Virus record (IMG/VR): IMGVR_UViG_3300044695_003707
Span: 1 to 34,033 of that record
Source of the DNA: a virus
Direction: 5' to 3' (one strand)
Length of the DNA: 34,033 nucleotides
This document shows positions 21,447 through 27,034 of the stretch, piece by piece. Within the stretch, counting starts at the first letter, position 1, and each line of letters starts with the position of its first letter. The notes under the pieces are model-generated. The model ran no database searches, was not told where the DNA came from, and saw nothing but the letters and a program-made list of their open reading frames with translations. The position numbers were made by a program, and so were the translations under genes.

Positions 21447-21475
21447 ATTATATAGTAATTTTATTTCTTTGTCAA
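21447..21475 (-). promoter_or_regulatory. sigma70-type promoter of CSR5-CSR4-CSR3
   Basis: TTGACA (21475-21470), 17 nt, TATAAT (21452-21447) on the minus strand. Transcription begins a few nt before CSR5, so three structured RNAs precede the first coding gene at 20983. Confidence 0.87.
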
Positions 21476-21484
21476 TAACTTTTT

Positions 21485-21548
21485 GATAAATAGTTATGGT
21501 AATCAAAAATATTGGAAGTATTTTGAAACCTAGTCTAGAGTATCTAGG
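21485..21548 (+). promoter_or_regulatory. late-promoter-like box and hairpin before the fourth endonuclease gene
   Basis: GATAAATA at 21485-21492, then a hairpin CCTAG...CTAGG at 21529-21548 some 40 nt before the ATG. It lacks the GTAGTT/AACTAC leader of the other three genes. AGAGGAAAC is the ribosome binding site. Confidence 0.55.
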
Positions 21549-21586
21549 CTGTCCCATAATACATTATTTATACTAGAGGAAACACT

Positions 21587-22393
21587 ATGGCAACATTTTG
21601 TTCTTGCATCATATGCAAAAAAGAACTATCTATCAAGGGATTTCATTCCCATTTTATTCGTTTACATACTATTGATGGTAATATAGCTACCAAACAGTAT
21701 GCAGCATTATCGGTTAACAAAGTTAAACAAAACACGATTATAAAAAATAATACAGCCAGGATTAACTATGCAAATGATCCAACACATTGTAAAGAATGTG
21801 ATTGTTGTTTGCCATATAACAAACGATTTAATAATTTCTGCAACAGTTCGTGCTCTGCAAAATATAATAATCTAAAAAAAGATTATAATAAATTTAAACC
21901 AGGTCCTAAAAAAGTTATCACCGTTAAATCGAAACAACGTAAGGTAAAAGAAAAAAAAGTTATCGAAAATCAATTTACTAAAATATATCTTTGTAAATGT
22001 AAAATTTCCAATAAAGTTTGGTTCTCTCCAACTATTAAAACTATTCATCCATCTATAACTGATACCAGAAAACAATATGCATATCAATGCAGATTTACAT
22101 TTAGTATTTCTAAATATCCTCAGTGGTTTAACTATTCATCAAAGTTAATATTAACGTATGGGTGGTATAGTGCAGCAAATAAAGGGAATAATTTGTCTGG
22201 GTGTTCTAGAGATCATTTATTATCAGTATATGACGGTTTTATCAATAATATTGATCCAATACTTATAAGTCATCCCGCTAATTGTGAAATAGTACCACAT
22301 AAATTAAACCAATCTAAACATAAAAAATCTAAAATCTCACTCGATGAATTATTACTGAGGATAGAATTATTTGATAAGATGCATGAGAGCTGA
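21587..22393 (+). CDS. putative zinc-finger homing endonuclease
   Basis: 268 aa. Two zinc modules in the N-terminal part: CSCIICKKELSIKGFHSHFI with a later His, and CKECDCCLPYNKRFNNFC with CNSSC. A basic linker (KPGPKKVITVKSKQRKVKEK) follows. The C-terminal SRDHLLSVYDGFINNIDP then ISHPANCEIVPHKLNQSKHK has the spaced His and Asn of a degenerate HNH-type site. Plus orientation, AT-rich, no relatives nearby. Its stop codon lies within the 3' end of the tRNA-Cys gene on the other strand. Confidence 0.75.
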   Translation: MATFCSCIICKKELSIKGFHSHFIRLHTIDGNIATKQYAALSVNKVKQNTIIKNNTARINYANDPTHCKECDCCLPYNKRFNNFCNSSCSAKYNNLKKDYNKFKPGPKKVITVKSKQRKVKEKKVIENQFTKIYLCKCKISNKVWFSPTIKTIHPSITDTRKQYAYQCRFTFSISKYPQWFNYSSKLILTYGWYSAANKGNNLSGCSRDHLLSVYDGFINNIDPILISHPANCEIVPHKLNQSKHKKSKISLDELLLRIELFDKMHES

Positions 22394-22459
22394 ACAGGAG
22401 AATCGAACTCCTCTAACATGATTTTGCAGACCATTCCATTACCACTCTGGCAGTTCAGC
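22389..22459 (-). tRNA. tRNA-Cys(GCA) with extended acceptor stem
   Basis: GCTGAAC/GTTCAGC acceptor, loop CTGCAAA, T arm GGAG-TTCGATT-CTCC. There is no encoded CCA. The acceptor stem continues perfectly outward for 11 more bp (GATGCATGAGA with its complement at 22460-22470), giving an 18-bp stem. The 3' side of that stem is the end of the endonuclease gene on the plus strand. Confidence 0.85.
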
Positions 22460-22483
22460 TCTCATGCATCTCTTGTTTTATAC

Positions 22484-22568
22484 AGGTTAGCCATCTTCTT
22501 AGGGCTTTTCATGTCCCTGAACCGATGTCCGTTCTTAAGTGAAAAGTTTTGGATGCTGTAGCTAACCT
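22484..22568 (-). ncRNA. CSR6: CAGCA-stem RNA with possible pseudoknot
   Basis: Closing stem AGGTTAGC/GCTAACCT, TACAGCA, CCTG end. Inside, CTTTTCA/TGAAAAG forms a 7-bp stem enclosing GAAC-8 nt-GTTC, and AGGG in the enclosed part can pair with CCCT beyond it, making a pseudoknot. No clear T or D arm. It lies between groES and tRNA-Cys. Confidence 0.55.
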
Positions 22569-22575
22569 TAAATCT

Positions 22576-22863
22576 TTATTCTAAAATACCGAAGATTTCA
22601 GGTTCTCTTAGAACAATACATTCGATATCTTCAATTTTTACTTCAACACCTGCACCTTTTGGAAAGATAACAGTGTCGCCAACTTTTACAGTCATTTCAC
22701 GTACAATTCCATTATCTAGTTGCTTACCTTCACCAACTGCAATAACTTCACCTTCTGAAGTTTTTATACTTTTATCTTCTGGAATTACAATACCAAAAGA
22801 ATTAGTATTAATTACTTCTTTTTTCTTAACTACTACGCGATCATCTAATACGTGTGCTTTCAT
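22576..22863 (-). CDS. groES: co-chaperonin GroES (Cpn10)
   Basis: 95 aa, normal Cpn10 length. MKAHVLDDRVVVKKKEVINT holds the mobile-loop start (loop NTNSFGIVIPEDK), followed by EGEVIAVGEG, VKVGDTVIFPKGAGVEVK and ECIVLRE, all standard GroES motifs. It would cap host GroEL; T4 uses the unrelated gp31 to fold its capsid protein, so a capsid-folding role is likely (inference). It is 1 nt from the parvulin gene. Confidence 0.93.
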   Translation of the reverse strand: MKAHVLDDRVVVKKKEVINTNSFGIVIPEDKSIKTSEGEVIAVGEGKQLDNGIVREMTVKVGDTVIFPKGAGVEVKIEDIECIVLREPEIFGILE

Positions 22864-22864
22864 A

Positions 22865-23137
22865 TTAGGCAGTTCTATTAATTAGATGATAACCAAATTG
22901 TGTTTGCACTGGGTCACTTAGGCCGCCAACTGGCAATCCAAATGATACATCTTCAAATGGTTGAACCATCTGTCCACGACCAAATGAACCTAAACTTCCA
23001 CCATTCTGTCCACTTGGACATTTCGAGTGTTGTTGTGCTAACACACCAAAATCTGCACCTTCACTAATCTGTGTTGCCAATGACTGTGCTTCTTCTAAAG
23101 TTCCTACTAAAATATGTCTTGCTGATACTTGTGTCAT
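22865..23137 (-). CDS. parvulin-type peptidyl-prolyl isomerase
   Basis: 90 aa, a single parvulin domain: VSARHILVGTLEEAQSLATQ, then GADFGVLAQQHSKCPSGQNG and GSLGSFGRGQMVQPFEDVSF, ending TQFGYHLINRT. The ARHIL, FGRGQMV.PFE and GYHLI motifs are those of cytoplasmic PpiC. It speeds cis-trans proline isomerisation and pairs with GroES in a folding module. Confidence 0.93.
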   Translation of the reverse strand: MTQVSARHILVGTLEEAQSLATQISEGADFGVLAQQHSKCPSGQNGGSLGSFGRGQMVQPFEDVSFGLPVGGLSDPVQTQFGYHLINRTA

Positions 23138-23163
23138 AAATTCCTTTATTATTGAATTAAAAC

Positions 23164-23273
23164 AGGATACGTGTTTTTAGCCTGGCGCTCTCCCAACTGA
23201 GCTACATTTCTATTGAAATGGTAGGACTTGAACCTACGACATCTAGGGTATATAAACTTGCTGAATGTATCCT
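23164..23273 (-). ncRNA. CSR7: permuted tRNA-like RNA with closed acceptor
   Basis: AGGATAC/GTATCCT, ATTCAGCA, CCTG end. Inside in order: a T arm GTAGG-TTCAAGT-CCTAC, an acceptor-type stem CATTTC-AATA-GAAATG closed by four bases, then a D arm (AGCTCAGTTGGGAGAGC). CCAGG after the D arm can pair with CCTAG before the T arm (one mismatch), so the closing stem sits where the anticodon loop would be. Confidence 0.7.
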
Positions 23274-23284
23274 AAAAAATTAGC

Positions 23285-23382
23285 AGGGTCACTGTATTAT
23301 ACTGGCATACAACCATTATACTTCTAGACGGAATCGAACCGTTCCACCAGTTTGGCTTAATATAAAATGCTGAACTGACCCT
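23285..23382 (-). ncRNA. CSR8: permuted Gly-like tRNA RNA without acceptor stem
   Basis: AGGGTCA/TGACCCT, GTTCAGCA, CCTG end. GCCAA-ACTGG precedes the T arm (ACGG-TTCGATT-CCGT) and CCAGT follows the D arm (GTAT-AATGGT-TGTAT), so ACTGG/CCAGT is a perfect anticodon stem with GCC (Gly) on its 3' side. The acceptor is reduced to about 2 bp. Confidence 0.65.
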
Positions 23383-23387
23383 AAATT

Positions 23388-23462
23388 TGGAAGCGGGAGT
23401 TGGATTTGAACCAACGACCTCTGGGTTATGAGCCCAGCCATCTACCACTGATATACCCCGCG
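23388..23462 (-). tRNA. initiator-type tRNA-Met(CAU)
   Basis: Begins CGCGGGG with a C1-U72 mismatch and has three G-C pairs closing the anticodon loop (TGGG-CTCATAA-CCCA), both hallmarks of tRNA-fMet. T arm GTTGG-TTCAAAT-CCAAC; CCA encoded. First of two such genes. Confidence 0.9.
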
Positions 23463-23474
23463 ATAATTCTTGTT

Positions 23475-23544
23475 ATAACTGATACTATCGTAGATTTATA
23501 TGTGATCTATGATCGCTATTATTATATGTAATAGCATCAGTTAT
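23475..23544 (-). ncRNA. structured RNA between promoter and initiator tRNA
   Basis: A 9-bp closing stem ATAACTGAT/ATCAGTTAT encloses hairpins GCTATTA-7 nt-TAATAGC and TAGAT-9 nt-ATCTA, with GATC-ATA-GATC between. About 70 nt, tRNA-sized, but without T-loop or CCA. Function unknown. Confidence 0.6.
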
Positions 23545-23551
23545 TTTTAGT

Positions 23552-23580
23552 AGTATACTTGATAATATTATAGTTGTCAA
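23552..23580 (-). promoter_or_regulatory. sigma70-type promoter
   Basis: TTGACA (23580-23575), 17 nt, TATACT (23557-23552). It drives the structured RNA, the initiator tRNA and CSR8/CSR7, and perhaps the parvulin and groES genes. Confidence 0.8.
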
Positions 23581-23591
23581 GTATTTAAAAC

Positions 23592-23643
23592 AGGCTCATT
23601 TTTTCTTGTTTGCAATAAGATTATGATATGCTGAATTGAGCCT
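23592..23643 (-). ncRNA. CSR9: minimal CAGCA-stem RNA with Cys anticodon loop
   Basis: AGGCTCA/TGAGCCT, ATTCAGCA, CCTG end. TCTTA-TTGCAAA-CAAGA has a 7-nt loop with T33, GCA (Cys) and AA at 37-38; the last stem pair is A-C. No other tRNA part. Confidence 0.65.
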
Positions 23644-23649
23644 AAAATT

Positions 23650-23726
23650 TGGAGCGGTATACCGGGCTCGAACCGGTCTTATTCTAACTTGGAAGGATAG
23701 TGCCATACCTACTAGGCGAATACCGC
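23650..23726 (-). tRNA. tRNA-Gly(UCC)
   Basis: GCGGTAT/ATACCGC acceptor, loop CTTCCAA, T arm ACCGG-TTCGAGC-CCGGT, CCA encoded. The anticodon stem has one T-T mismatch. Confidence 0.88.
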
Positions 23727-23736
23727 AATGTTTAAC

Positions 23737-23789
23737 AGGATACGTTTTATTTCACCAATTGAAAGTTTTGTATTTGCTGAATGTATCCT
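23737..23789 (-). ncRNA. CSR10: minimal CAGCA-stem RNA
   Basis: AGGATAC/GTATCCT, ATTCAGCA, CCTG end. Inner hairpin TTTCA-ATTGG-TGAAA; if the last two pairs open, a 7-nt loop is possible, but without T33. Anticodon identity is unclear. Confidence 0.55.
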
Positions 23790-23795
23790 AAAACT

Positions 23796-23871
<76 letters not shown>

Positions 23872-23879
23872 ATTATTCT

Positions 23880-24020
23880 TTAAACTTTGTGTTTAGTGCC
23901 ACACACTGTACAAGTGGCGTTAACTTTTTTGAAATCAAGGTTCATTACTCGCATACCTTTTCCGTATGTTTTGTCTTGAAATTCATGATTACAATTGCAT
24001 TTCTTTACTTCTACAGCCAT
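23880..24020 (-). CDS. 46-aa zinc-ribbon protein
   Basis: MAVEVKKCNCNHEFQDKTYG then NATCTVCGTKHKV. CNC and CTVC form one zinc site. TAATG overlap with the upstream basic protein gene. Resembles small phage zinc ribbons of unknown role. Confidence 0.72.
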   Translation of the reverse strand: MAVEVKKCNCNHEFQDKTYGKGMRVMNLDFKKVNATCTVCGTKHKV

Positions 24021-24199
24021 TAGGCACCTCTTTTAATAAGAATGTTAATACGATTTTGATATTTACGTTTATCACGTGGTCTAACAGTTTTTTCAACTAG
24101 TTCTTGTAATTTAGCTAAACTAAAATTACCAATTCTAACTCTACCATTTTTAGTTTGATTAGGGTTAGCTTTTCTGTTTCCTTTACTAATAGTTGCCAT
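24020..24199 (-). CDS. 59-aa very basic protein
   Basis: MATISKGNRKANPNQTKNGR, VRIGNFSLAKLQELVEKT, VRPRDKRKYQNRINILIKRG. About a quarter Lys/Arg, like a small ribosomal or nucleic-acid-binding protein. Directly after the promoter at 24211-24239 with an AAGGA ribosome binding site. Confidence 0.72.
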   Translation of the reverse strand: MATISKGNRKANPNQTKNGRVRIGNFSLAKLQELVEKTVRPRDKRKYQNRINILIKRGA

Positions 24200-24210
24200 T
24201 TGATGTCCTT

Positions 24211-24239
24211 ATTATACTATTATTTATTATTGTTGTCAA
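24211..24239 (-). promoter_or_regulatory. sigma70-type promoter
   Basis: TTGACA (24239-24234), 17 nt, TATAAT (24216-24211). It drives the basic and zinc-ribbon protein genes and probably tRNA-Thr and its followers. Confidence 0.85.
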
Positions 24240-24259
24240 TATCTTTTTTAAAGAAGATT

Positions 24260-24583
24260 TTATAATCCGAGTATCTTTCGTTTTTGTTCTGAAGCAATGA
24301 ATAATGGAATACTATCAATAGTTTTAACATATTCTACATCATATAATGCATGTTTACAAACCTCTAGCAAGTCTTCCGGTTTACAGTAAAGTTGTACAGT
24401 ATGATATCTATTATAATCTTCTTCAAGAAGATCATCTGCCTTAGTTTGTTTCATATCAATAATACAATCAATGTCAGATAATCTGTCAATTGTGTCAGTA
24501 TCTAAATTAGTATACAGAAAAGTAATTTCATCGTTTTTTTCAATTTGTTCATTGAATATATGTTCTAATTCCGTTATATGCAT
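24260..24583 (-). CDS. small phage protein, unknown
   Basis: 107 aa from the ATG at 24583 (MHITELEHIFNEQIEKNDEI), chosen because GAGGG lies 5 nt upstream; an ATG at 24610 has no such site. Acidic alpha/beta protein with repeated hydrophobic strands (DEITFLYTNLD, HTVQLYCKPEDLLEV). Unknown. Confidence 0.68.
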   Translation of the reverse strand: MHITELEHIFNEQIEKNDEITFLYTNLDTDTIDRLSDIDCIIDMKQTKADDLLEEDYNRYHTVQLYCKPEDLLEVCKHALYDVEYVKTIDSIPLFIASEQKRKILGL

Positions 24584-24590
24584 CTTACCC

Positions 24591-24899
24591 TCATTCTTTA
24601 TTGTTGTCAAGTGTTTTTATATTTTCTTCGATAAATTTAATTGCTTCATCGACTGGTAATTCACCTACTTCCACATGAAATACATTTCTGTCTTGTGCAT
24701 GAGCACCATGTGAATTAAATGCTACTGTTGGCAATTCTTTATCAAATTTAGATACCAATCTTTCATCATTATATGTATCTAACACTTCTTCAACAACTTC
24801 CTTTTTCTTACTGAAAATTGCATCCCAATTATCACGATATGCATTGGATGTGCATTTAGTCTGGATTATATCACCAGTTACATCATTTCTTGTTGCCAT
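24591..24899 (-). CDS. small phage protein, unknown
   Basis: 102 aa, MATRNDVTGDIIQTKCTSNA; a YRDNWDAIFSKKK segment is typical of a phage family of unknown function. Ends 7 nt before the next start. Ribosome binding site AAAGGA. Confidence 0.7.
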   Translation of the reverse strand: MATRNDVTGDIIQTKCTSNAYRDNWDAIFSKKKEVVEEVLDTYNDERLVSKFDKELPTVAFNSHGAHAQDRNVFHVEVGELPVDEAIKFIEENIKTLDNNKE

Positions 24900-24909
24900 T
24901 GTATATCCT

Positions 24910-25089
24910 TTACATTTTTGTTGCCAATATAGTTTTGGCTAATTCTTTTGTTGCGATTAAATCATTCTGACTAAATGAACTTTTAATCTTTTCTGAAAAT
25001 TCAATTCTTTCTTCTATTGTCATTAATCTATAAATTATTTTTATCAATTCATAATCAAATTCAGTTGGTTCTTCTAAATTTTCAAACAT
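24910..25089 (-). CDS. 59-aa helical protein
   Basis: MFENLEEPTEFDYELIKIIY, RLMTIEERIEFSEKIKSSFS. All helical, acidic then basic. Leader contains TTTTAACACAC downstream of tRNA-Ala. Unknown. Confidence 0.65.
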   Translation of the reverse strand: MFENLEEPTEFDYELIKIIYRLMTIEERIEFSEKIKSSFSQNDLIATKELAKTILATKM

Positions 25090-25120
25090 AATAATTATCT
25101 AGTCAGTGTGTTAAAATTGG

Positions 25121-25192
25121 TGGAGCTATCCGGGTTCAAACCGGAGACTATGCCTTGCAAGGGCATTGTGTTATCAACTATACCATAGCCCC
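25121..25192 (-). tRNA. tRNA-Ala(UGC)
   Basis: GGGGCTA/TAGCTCC acceptor, anticodon arm ATGCC-CTTGCAA-GGCAT, T arm TCCGG-TTTGAAC-CCGGA, CCA encoded. Confidence 0.92.
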
Positions 25193-25201
25193 AATTTAAA
25201 T

Positions 25202-25230
25202 ATTATATCAGTTATTCTACATTGTGTCAA
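25202..25230 (-). promoter_or_regulatory. sigma70-type promoter of tRNA-Ala
   Basis: TTGACA (25230-25225), 17 nt, TATAAT (25207-25202), about 10 nt before the tRNA. Confidence 0.85.
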
Positions 25231-25256
25231 GAAAACTGATAAAAATTGATTTAAAA

Positions 25257-25345
25257 AGTATCTGCTCCATCTCCTGGAATCGAACCAGGCTCGAACGGTT
25301 TAACAGACCGACCGCACACCTTGTGCGTTAAATGGAGCAGATACT
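25257..25345 (-). tRNA. tRNA-Asn(GUU)-like RNA with extended acceptor stem
   Basis: A 14-bp perfect stem AGTATCTGCTCCAT replaces the 7-bp acceptor. Anticodon arm CGGT-CTGTTAA-ACCG gives GUU; T arm CCTGG-TTCGATT-CCAGG, then two extra bases. The D arm is a plain hairpin (CGCAC-AAG-GTGTGCG). No CCA. Confidence 0.75.
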
Positions 25346-25481
25346 TCTTGGATTTATTCGTTTTGTAGTTTAGTATCAAGAGTGAGTTGTACCAAGATAC
25401 CGATCATTCAAAATATTGTTATACAATATCTAAATCTCGCACCGCATGTTATTGTAAACTATCTTTTATTTATATTTTATC
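25346..25481. other. gap with hairpins, no gene seen
   Basis: No ORF or complete tRNA. ATATTGT-TAT-ACAATAT is a short hairpin near 25420. TCTTGG in the gap can pair with CCAAGA next to the Asn-tRNA stem, which might compete with it. Nothing else recognised. Confidence 0.5.
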
Positions 25482-25542
25482 AGGATGCCTTTAACATTTT
25501 CAATTTTTCAGATTGACGTTTAAAGTTTGCTGAATGCATCCT
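25482..25542 (-). ncRNA. CSR11: minimal CAGCA-stem RNA with Phe anticodon arm
   Basis: AGGATGC/GCATCCT, ATTCAGCA, CCTG end. TCAAT-CTGAAAA-ATTGA is a perfect 5-bp, 7-nt anticodon arm with T33 and GAA (Phe). CTTTAA and TTAAAG form a stem beneath it. No canonical tRNA-Phe occurs in the window. Confidence 0.7.
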
Positions 25543-25552
25543 AAAACTTTAC

Positions 25553-25637
25553 AGGATCTTTTTGGTGGATTTGAACCACCTAACTTACGATTACGAGTCG
25601 TTTGTATTTTCCAAAGGAAAGTTGCTGTAAAGATCCT
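25553..25637 (-). ncRNA. CSR12: CAGCA-stem RNA with Thr anticodon arm and T arm
   Basis: AGGATCT/AGATCCT, TTACAGCA, CCTG end. ACGA-CTCGTAA-TCGT (CGU, Thr) is followed by a normal T arm GGTGG-TTCAAAT-CCACC, then directly by the closing stem. Acceptor and D arm are absent, or the closing stem acts as acceptor. 10 nt from CSR11. Confidence 0.7.
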
Positions 25638-25643
25638 AAATTT

Positions 25644-25732
25644 TGGCGGAAGATGTGAGATTCGAACTCACGCAACCCTTTCGAGGTTGACGGTTTAGCA
25701 AACCGCTCCATTAACCACTCTGGCAACCTTCC
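25644..25732 (-). tRNA. tRNA-Ser(GCU)
   Basis: GGAAGGT acceptor, loop TTGCTAA, long variable arm (CAACC...GGTTG), T arm GTGAG-TTCGAAT-CTCAC, CCA encoded. Confidence 0.93.
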
Positions 25733-25740
25733 TATATTCA

Positions 25741-25825
25741 TGGTAGCCGAGGGCGGAGTCGAACCGCCACGCCCGAAAGCAAGGGATTTTAAATCCCTCA
25801 TGTACTACCAATTTCATCACTCGGC
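25741..25825 (-). tRNA. tRNA-Leu(UAA)
   Basis: GCCGAGT acceptor, AGGGA-TTTAAAA-TCCCT, long variable arm, T arm GGCGG-TTCGACT-CCGCC, CCA encoded. Confidence 0.93.
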
Positions 25826-25842
25826 CATTAATCATTTTTAGC

Positions 25843-25920
25843 AGGTTAGTTGCTTACCTAAAGCTAATCACGTATAGCGACCGGAATCGAACCGACTGTT
25901 TATTTTGCTGTAGCTAACCT
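25843..25920 (-). ncRNA. CSR13: permuted tRNA elbow RNA
   Basis: AGGTTAG/CTAACCT, CTACAGCA, CCTG end. T arm TCGG-TTCGATT-CCGG, 4-bp closed acceptor TCGC-TATAC-GTGA, then D arm GCTT-TAGGT-AAGC, which adjoins the closing stem. No anticodon arm: the closing stem takes its place. Confidence 0.68.
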
Positions 25921-25927
25921 AAAAACT

Positions 25928-26002
25928 TGGAGGCAGCGGGATGATTCGAACATCCGTCCTTTGGGTTATGAGCCCAACAATCTACCACTGATATACGCTG
26001 CG
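25928..26002 (-). tRNA. second initiator-type tRNA-Met(CAU)
   Basis: Starts CGCAGCG with a C1-C72 mismatch; TTGGG-CTCATAA-CCCAA keeps the three G-C pairs of tRNA-fMet. T arm GGATG-TTCGAAT-CATCC, CCA encoded. Acceptor sequence differs from the first copy. Confidence 0.88.
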
Positions 26003-26018
26003 TTAATTCTTTGTGTAT

Positions 26019-26046
26019 ATTATACACGATTTTTTAATCTTGTCAA
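26019..26046 (-). promoter_or_regulatory. sigma70-type promoter of the second initiator tRNA
   Basis: TTGACA (26046-26041), 16 nt, TATAAT (26024-26019). Confidence 0.85.
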
Positions 26047-26059
26047 GATTAATTTTAAC

Positions 26060-26180
26060 AGGATCCTTTTTTACGTTGCTTTACCAGACTAAGCTAATCC
26101 CAGGTAGTTTTTCGGGGATGTTGGATTCGAACCAACGATCTGCGGCTCCCAATGCAATTATTGAATGCTGAACGGATCCT
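26060..26180 (-). ncRNA. CSR14: permuted Pro-like tRNA RNA
   Basis: AGGATCC/GGATCCT, GTTCAGCA, CCTG end. In order: ATTGGGA (a Pro UGG-type loop, weakly stemmed), T arm GTTGG-TTCGAAT-CCAAC, closed acceptor ATCCC-12 nt-GGGAT, TA, D arm GCTTAGTCTGGTAAAGC. A nearly complete tRNA in permuted order. Confidence 0.7.
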
Positions 26181-26225
26181 AAAACTTTTAAAATTGTTAA
26201 AGAGCTTATTAACTAATATGTGTAC

Positions 26226-26253
26226 ATTATACATTAATTAAATTATATGTCAA
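26226..26253 (-). promoter_or_regulatory. sigma70-type promoter of CSR14
   Basis: TTGACA (26253-26248), 16 nt, TATAAT (26231-26226); the -35 box overlaps the end of the dioxygenase gene. Confidence 0.85.
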
Positions 26254-26693
26254 GTATAATTTGCTTCCCATCCATCTTTTTCAGTAAAAAATCTTACTGC
26301 CTTGATATTTGGATATTCACCAGCATCGAACCAATGTTTTACATTAGCAGGAACACTGATTAAATCATTTGGTCCCACATCAAGTTCATAAACAGTATCA
26401 GATACATTAAAAAAGAACCTTGCAGTACCATGAGTAAATAAACGCATTTCATAATCAGTATGATAATGCTCTTTTTTAAACTGCTCTCTTAATGATTGAT
26501 AGTTGTTAGTTGATCTATCCAATACAATAGTATCATTGTAAGGAACATCATAATCATATTTTATTTGTTCTATAATGTTCTCATCGGTTGGAACATGGAC
26601 ATATAATACATTAATATTATCTAATTGTCTAGCAATTTCTTCATATTCCATGTAAGTAGTAAAATCTTCTGTGTTATCATAAATTTTTAACAT
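26250..26693 (-). CDS. acireductone dioxygenase
   Basis: 147 aa from the ATG at 26693; the frame continues upstream only through tRNA-Trp. EHYHTDYEMRLFTHGTARFF holds the metal ligands H-x-H and E, and VPANVKHWFDAGEYP the fourth His; KAVRFFTEKDGW closes the cupin. About 30 residues shorter than usual at the N-terminus. The enzyme oxidises acireductone in methionine salvage. It is unusual in a phage. Weak ribosome binding site, leader with a GCACTA/TAGTGC hairpin. Confidence 0.88.
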   Translation of the reverse strand: MLKIYDNTEDFTTYMEYEEIARQLDNINVLYVHVPTDENIIEQIKYDYDVPYNDTIVLDRSTNNYQSLREQFKKEHYHTDYEMRLFTHGTARFFFNVSDTVYELDVGPNDLISVPANVKHWFDAGEYPNIKAVRFFTEKDGWEANYT

Positions 26694-26732
26694 AATACTA
26701 CTTATCTTTTGCACTATAATAGTGCTAAAATT

Positions 26733-26806
26733 TGGCAGCGCGGGAGGGATTTGAACCCCCAAGAATGGTTTTGGAGACCATCATGATACCATTTCATCAC
26801 CGGGCT
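26733..26806 (-). tRNA. tRNA-Trp(CCA)
   Basis: AGCCCGG/CCGCGCT acceptor with one C-C mismatch, ATGGT-CTCCAAA-ACCAT, T arm GGGGG-TTCAAAT-CCCTC, CCA encoded. Confidence 0.88.
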
Positions 26807-26816
26807 AAAAAATAAA

Positions 26817-26940
26817 TTCCAGGATAGTTTAATCTCTATGAAACCTCTATCTTCCTATTGAAAGTTATCTGGAACGGGCTAACTCACTCTTGTTTATTTT
26901 AATAGGTTAAGAGCTTAACCGCCACAAAGGGCTCCTATTG
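26817..26940 (-). ncRNA. two structured elements between tRNA-Ser and tRNA-Trp
   Basis: Upstream: AATAGG...CCTATT enclosing a perfect GGTTAAG-CT-CTTAACC hairpin (26901-26940). Downstream: TTCCAGATA...TATCCTGGAA with a bulged C (26817-26874). AGCCC occurs in both and at the start of tRNA-Trp. They lack the CAGCA motif; perhaps distant relatives of the CSR RNAs. Confidence 0.45.
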
Positions 26941-26942
26941 TT

Positions 26943-27034
26943 TGGCGGAAGCGGTGAGATTCGAACTCACGGAAGGTATTAACCTTCGTCTGATTTCAAG
27001 TCAGGTGCATTAAACCATGCTCTGCCACACTTCC
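26943..27034 (-). tRNA. tRNA-Ser(UGA)
   Basis: GGAAGTG/CGCTTCC acceptor, loop CTTGAAA, long variable arm (GAAGGTTAATACCTTC), T arm GTGAG-TTCGAAT-CTCAC, CCA encoded. Its 5' half is also the end of the HNH reading frame, whose TGA stop is the anticodon. Confidence 0.93.

Noticed and set aside
25580-25801. 73-aa minus-strand ORF across tRNA genes
   Set aside because: It overlaps tRNA-Ser, tRNA-Leu and CSR12 on the same strand, which fully explain the sequence.
26250-26762. longer starts for the dioxygenase, PTH2, HNH and other genes in the tRNA region
   Set aside because: The N-terminal extensions are translations of tRNA or CSR genes; internal ATGs after those RNAs fit better.
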